Shown: positions 59,001 through 64,000 of the stretch, in pieces
Layout of the letters: each line of letters starts with the position of its first letter
Numbering within the stretch: position 1 is the stretch's first letter
DNA from: Laguncularia racemosa
Taxonomy: Eukaryota; Streptophyta; Magnoliopsida; Myrtales; Combretaceae
DNA: 64,000 nucleotides
Reading direction: 5' to 3'
NCBI GenBank assembly: GCA_037954665.1
Contig: JBBMOL010000023.1
Coordinates: 5,146,001 to 5,210,000, forward strand
Position numbers and translations under genes: made by a program
The notes under the pieces: generated by a model
Told to the model about the DNA's origin: nothing
Seen by the model: the letters and a program-made list of their open reading frames with translations, nothing else
Database searches by the model: none

Positions 59001-60488
59001 AAAAATATAGAATTGTAATTTTTTACTCTACTCAAGTACCCATGAATTACAACTCGTCGTGTGAGTTCTAAAGAGCATCATCACACGGGTTTTGGTGAAC
59101 ATCATCAATGGTGGGATTGGGGTGAATCATGGATGGGTTTACCATTTTGGTGAAGGTCATTGATTGTTGACAATATTGATCGTCATGATCTTTGGTAGTG
59201 GATTAAGGTCTATCGTGGATGGGTCTACAAATATTAGAGCTTTTTTTTTTTTTTTTTTTCATACTCATGAAGTACAATAATGGAGTGAAGAAGGAGATTG
59301 TAGTAGAGTATTTACGGATATAATAGTTAAATTCTTTTTACTCCAATCTTATTTATCGGGCCCATCTGAATAATGTAATAGAGGTGAATATGTAGAGTAT
59401 AAGTTCTAATTCAAAAGGTCATAAAATATGTTTAGATATAAAACTTTTGGGACCTATACCTATAAATTCCAATCTTTATTCTACTCACTTTATATTTACA
59501 ATCGTGCAAACCACTTAACGTAATTAGATTATGAATCGACTTCAAGAATTCATAATGTTATCATGCTAATATAAAAGACCAGCTTGGAACTATTCTAGAG
59601 AAAAAAAGATTTTTGATGTTAACATTTTTCAATTGAAGTTAGAGTAGAATTTTAAAAATACAAAATATTCCTGTAATTTTAATAATTTTAGGGAGTATTG
59701 CTACAATTTACTTATAAAATAAATAAAATCATAATTAATTTTCACACCGAAGTTGTCTCATTTTCTTCATAACTCTATTTTCTATTTTATGAATATCAAC
59801 TAGGATGCACTCTTTTTATATTTTACATTGTAAACCATATTATAAGAAAAAAAGAGACAACACCCCCATGATAAACCATATTTCATCATCTGATATAATA
59901 CGGGAATGATACTATAAAAATGAGCTTTACAAAGTTGTTATATGAATACCTTATTTGAATTAATTTCAAAGTTAGAAATAATTCTTAGTTGTAAAATAAG
60001 TTTCTATCGAAGTTTTTGTAATCTAATAGTATAGCCGTTGAAGTTTAAATTCTCTTTCTCTCATTATAACTACCGAAGAAAAAAAAATCTTTTCTTTTCT
60101 TTTCTTTTAATGATAAATATGCATTATGCAATGCATTTTGTGATAAGATGACGCAAAATAAAAGTTTGGTCAAGAAATCATTTCACAAAACGCAGAATCA
60201 GAAGCAAGAGCTATGAGCCCTGGCCCACTAGCATAAATGGGCCTCAATAGTGGAGTTAGGCTTTGTCCACTAGGCCATCAACTTCTTCTGAATCCAATCG
60301 AACCGAACCGAACCGAACCAAAGCTATCCGCCGGCAACATGATCGGATCAACAAACACCCGCCAAAACCTCCACCGTAAAGCAACACTCACTTCCGTTTG
60401 TGCTTACGGACACGCATCCTGGTTTTACCTTTCGCCTTCCAACGACGCTCCCTCTACCTCTGCCTCTACCCTTGTCAAACCACACCAC
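54535..60488. other. AT-rich intergenic spacer with R1/R2 duplications
   Basis: No host gene was recognised. The segment at about 55755-56242 is the second R1 copy, and a further weakly similar pair lies at about 55595-55760 and 56262-56425. A TA/TG microsatellite lies at 56006-56038. The last 250 bases before the glycosylase start contain a CGAACCGAACCGAACC run (60300-60318), probably 5' UTR or promoter. Confidence 0.5.
55755..56242 (+). repeat. Diverged direct repeat R1, second copy
   Basis: Matches 52510-52980, same orientation, with a longer TA/TG microsatellite and scattered substitutions. It is flanked on each side by copies of another repeat (R2, about 55595-55760 and 56262-56425), which suggests insertion into, or duplication around, an R2 unit. 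Confidence 0.8.
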
Positions 60489-63451
60489 ATGAATAACCTA
60501 ACTCACCGATTCAAGCGAGTTGCTAAACCCAGAACCCTAATATCCGATTCCGATGGTTCTACCAAGCCCCGAAGAAAACTAAAATGCCAAACCTCTAATG
60601 AAGCCACGACTCAGTCGCAACTCAAACCGAGTCAAATTCCAGTCTCTCTATGCATCGATAAGTTCGAGATTTTGCCACGTGAGTTTTGTCAAATAGATGC
60701 TTTGGATCTTGCTCCGAGATTGCTTGGGAAATTTTTGAGACGAAATGATGTTGTCCTTCAGATTACTGAGGTAATGCACTTAAAATAAAAGTTCTTCCTT
60801 TCCTTTATCATTTCCCCTTTTGTATATTGCTTGTACTGCATACAGAGAAGGACGTCCTTTTATTTTGGGTTTGTTAACAAAACAATGCCGGCCTCACTTC
60901 TTTATTTGCTTGATAAAAAAATGTTGCTAAGTTTGAAAGCAATGATTACACATTTCACGAGAAAGATAAAATGAATGGATTTATAGTGTTAAGAAGTATC
61001 CCATTGTTCGGGGCACCCATTAAAATTTTACTTTTATCTTAAAAACTACCTTATGATTGCTTGGAAACTATATAATGTTGGTTGAGTATTTATTATGCTA
61101 CGTAATATTTAGTTTTGTTGCACATTTTCATTTGGCAGAGTTCTAGGTATTGAAGATTGGGGCTTTCTTGCTTGATATTACTTCTTGACCATTGCACAAT
61201 ATTGCTAAAACTAAAGTTATACTTAAGGCAGAATTGGCACAACTGGTTAGGCTGCTCCCTAGTAATTGAGAGTCACCGGTTTGAGGCACAAGAAGGTTCT
61301 CTTTGCAAAATGCCTAGTTAAGATTTGCTTTCGCATGCAACCTCTCTTCCCCATACCCTGTCTAGCTGGGGAAGCATTTGGCTGTACTAGTGTATGCCTC
61401 TTTTAGAAAGAATAAGTCTACTTAAAGGGTTTATAAGAAATTTCCTGAAAATCAGCTTGAGATTGGTTTTCAAGGTCCAATATAATTTGGTTATCAACAA
61501 AAGCTAAAGATTTAAAATGAGTTAATCTGTCTTATTAGAGCAGAAAATCTTCAGGTTGACTCTATCTCTTCTTGTTTGCAACCATGTTTAATTATTCAAT
61601 GTGATGGTTTGTAACAATGTGTCAATGCCTAGAAGAGGAGTCTAGGAGTACTTGAATGTTAACTTGCACTTTGATTCCATAAGTTAAAGCTTTTTGATAA
61701 GTTTGTTGTGGTATACATTCACTATTTCATTAGAATCAAGTGATTTGGCTTGGGAATTTTAAGAAGGTAGAGGTTGGTTTGCTTCTCTAACCAGGTAGAA
61801 GCTTACAGACCAAACGATTCAGCTTGTCATGGCCGATTCGGCATCACAGCAAGGACAGCACCAGTAGTAAGAATCTAGCTTTTTCTATGATGTCCTTTTA
61901 GAAATAGCATGCTCACACGATTGTATTAGAATGTATTTATTGATGTATGTGTAGCTTGTGGGTATTGTAGTTTGGACCTGGAGGCCACGCATATGTCTAT
62001 CTTTGCTATGGTCTACATACAATGCTTAATGTTGTTGCAGACAAGGAAGGAGTTGGAGCAGCTGTTCTAATTCGCTCCTGTGCTCCAGTCAGCGGTAAAT
62101 GTTATTTGTTTTTATTACCCTTGACCTGTCTTGGTGACAATATCCTTGCCATTGATGCAGATAAGTGCCTTTAAGCTACATTTTAATTGTCTTTTACATA
62201 CTCAAATCATGTGTAACAGTTAACTTTCATAGAGCAAGAAGATCATTGTTCATCCCCTCTAGTGTTTCTTCCCTGATTCTATACTGTTATTAACATCCCT
62301 TGAATATGCTTTGGGAACGTTGGGTGCTTGAGAATATAAAAGAAGTGTTGAATGCTCAAACGACAGCTTGTACTCTTGCCCTTATTTTCTGTTCATTTTT
62401 GAATTGCCTGTTAAGAAGATACATATAACGGGTAACAATATTGTAGGGCTAGAGACAATCCAACAGCGCCGTGGTCAGAAAACTGACAAGCCTGTGCTTC
62501 TTGCTGGACCAGGGAAGGTCTGTGTAATCTAATTCCTCCTTTCAGCAATAGATTGCATTGATTTCAAGTCAATATTAATCCAGATTCCAATGTTATCTAT
62601 ATATGTATGCGTTAGGACATTGTTATTCTCATGAAATACATGCAATATGGCTTTGCACTACTGCTGTGATCTCCATCAAAACCTGTTGTGTTTCTTTTTG
62701 ACAATACTTAAATCTGTTTGTGTATGTTACAACACAAAATGACAAAGGCATTGTAGTTTGTTTCCATTAACTAACCTGAAAATATCCTATATAACGTGTG
62801 AAGCCATTGAAAACACATTCATGGGAATGCTGTAAACTGACGAGCCCCTTTACTGGGGACGTGATTGATAGATGGAGGATAGTTATATAAAAGAGCAGAT
62901 CTGTTATGATCATCATAACAACAGACATTTCTGGATGGAAAGAAGGAATAGGAAAGAATTTAATATAACTTCTCCCAAAAGATAAACTCAACATGCTCTC
63001 ACACTACTGTCGCCGTTTAATGCTGCCAATCTATTATGAAGTAATTATGCTAAAAAAATGACCAAAATGCACAATCGACTCTACTAGGTCTTGATGAGAA
63101 TTATCTTCTTTGGATGGCTACGACAATTTGCCATTCCATTTCTCATTTCCAGGTTGGACAAGCCTTGGGGATTTCAACAGAATGGTCTAACCATCCTCTT
63201 TATACACCTGGTTTGTAATCATTATTCATTGATGCAAATTATCAGCAGACTTTTATATGTACTTTATTGTCCCTTTTGCTTGCTCAGGTGGTTTGGAGCT
63301 ACTGGATGGTCCAAAGCCTGAGAAAATACTAATTGGTCCTCGTGTTGGCATCGAATATGCGTCACCTGAGGATGCCAATGCTCTATGGAGATTTGCAATT
63401 GCTGGTAGCCTATGGGTGAGTGCTCCGAAAAATACTCTCAGGCTCCCTTGA
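60489..63451 (+). CDS. MAG: DNA-3-methyladenine glycosylase (AAG/MPG family)
   Basis: Six exons join in frame: 60489-60770, 61795-61866, 61971-62094, 62447-62517, 63153-63210 and 63288-63451, giving 256 residues, close to the Arabidopsis enzyme (about 254). The enzyme removes 3-methyladenine and other alkylated purines from DNA by cutting the N-glycosidic bond, starting base-excision repair in the nucleus. Seen: FCQIDALDLAPRLLGKFLRR at the domain start, the active-site block VEAYRPNDSACHGRFG with the catalytic Glu96 and Tyr98 (equivalents of human Glu125 and Tyr127), FGPGGHAYVYLCYGLHTMLN, GAAVLIRSC, GPGKVGQALG, IGPRVGIEYA and the end SAPKNTL. The N-terminal 55 residues are basic and low-complexity, possibly a nuclear signal. 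In-frame ATGs at 60339 and 60237 would extend the N-terminus by 50 or 84 residues; I chose 60489 because MNNLTHRFKRV aligns with the known N-terminus. All six exons have GT..AG borders. Confidence 0.95.
61229..61404 (+). mobile_element. SINE-like (Au-type) element in intron 1 of the glycosylase gene
   Basis: A box A-like TGGCACAACTGG (61235-61246) and a box B-like GGTTTGAGGCA (61278-61288) are followed by TTCTCTTTGCAAAATGCCTAG, a CCCCATACCCTG...GGGGAAGCATTTGG block, and a short T run. This order and wording resemble the plant Au SINE family, which is tRNA-derived. Possible target duplications around TACTTAA lie near 61219 and 61428. The element is diverged and lies in the transcript's sense strand. 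Confidence 0.6.
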
Positions 63452-64000
63452 TAAGCAAAATGCAAGTAATTAATGTGTCTATCATGTGTAAAGCACCAAA
63501 AAGACTTGATTTTTTCTTTCCTATGCAAGAGACCGAGGATTGGAGCTCTAGATGAGATACATGACTTGTATTTTAAAGTGGGAAGAGAATTTTGAATGTT
63601 CCTGTCTTGATGGTCATAATACAGATATAGTTACTCTTTTCCTTATCAATTAAAACTCGGGATCGAACCACAAGTCTGGAGATTATTCAGACCAAAGAGT
63701 GCCGATACTTGTTCGTTTTGGATGCTGAAATTTCAATGGCTTTCAAATTTTATGGTCGTGTTATCCAATTACGAAATATAGAGTTATGTTAATATTATTA
63801 ATTTAAAAAAAAAAAAAACACTAGCATAACTTGAGAACTTGCTCGGTGTAAGACTTTTCAAAGGTTTTGATTGAGGGTCAATGTTGTTGGTCCAACCAGG
63901 TCTGAGACCAAATTCATGGAAAATCTTGTGTTCTTAACCACCGTTTTCAAGGGATTGCATAATACCATTGTTGAGAGTTACATTGAACAGACAGTGAGCG
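63452..64000. other. 3' flank of the glycosylase gene
   Basis: Probably 3' UTR followed by intergenic DNA. No further gene or bounded repeat was recognised before the window edge. Confidence 0.55.

Noticed and set aside
60237..60488. Longer N-terminus for the glycosylase from the ATG at 60237
   Set aside because: It would add a low-complexity stretch from a CGAACC repeat. Starting at 60489 gives 256 residues, near the known family length, with a matching basic N-terminus. Not excluded as a targeting extension.

Overview
The window reads as nuclear DNA of a dicot plant. The genes contain GT..AG introns, intergenic DNA is very AT-rich, and all three host genes belong to plant families. I cannot name the species. 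The host genes are an HD-Zip class II transcription factor (HAT14-like, + strand, about 17.1-19.6 kb), a TRICHOME BIREFRINGENCE-LIKE cell-wall O-acetyltransferase (- strand, about 32.0-35.2 kb) and a DNA-3-methyladenine glycosylase (+ strand, about 60.5-63.5 kb). All three can be spliced by eye into open frames with every intron phase agreeing. From memory, their Arabidopsis counterparts lie side by side (HAT14 next to TBR on chromosome 5; TBL1 close to the MAG glycosylase on chromosome 3), so this looks like a conserved gene block spread apart by transposable elements.

Region by region: 0.7-15.5 kb holds a 14.5-kb Ty3/Gypsy retrotransposon of the Tat/Ogre type on the - strand. It has 2.1-kb LTRs, a 5-bp target duplication, PBS, PPT, an extra ORF upstream of gag, a candidate small intron between protease and reverse transcriptase, two RNase H domains and an 86/87-bp tandem array in its 3' untranslated region. 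It carries many in-frame stops and is probably inactive. It appears to sit inside an older short TIR element. Next come the HD-Zip gene (17-20 kb), a PIF/Harbinger-like non-autonomous element at 22.8-24.2 kb that holds a reversed piece of a related Gypsy LTR, and a long AT-rich spacer. The TBL gene follows, then another spacer.

The 41-52.4 kb region is a rearranged Ty1/Copia locus. It has one nearly complete element (44.7-51.3 kb), one 3' fragment (42.2-44.3 kb), three LTRs, and a 1.1-kb non-element sequence that occurs once before the fragment and once directly after the complete element. The order of the shared blocks is permuted between the two copies, and this is the most puzzling structure in the window. 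The copia leader also carries GGCCGTG-type palindromic repeats and a second tandem repeat. Around 52.5-56.4 kb lie diverged direct duplications and another short TIR element.

The glycosylase gene closes the window, with a tRNA-derived SINE-like insertion in its first intron. I found no rRNA, CRISPR or functional tRNA gene, and no evidence of a wholly new protein system. The interesting signals are structural: tRNA-like A/B boxes inside the Gypsy LTR, the permuted copia duplication, the LTR fragment inside a TIR element, and an in-frame internal duplication in the TBL protein.
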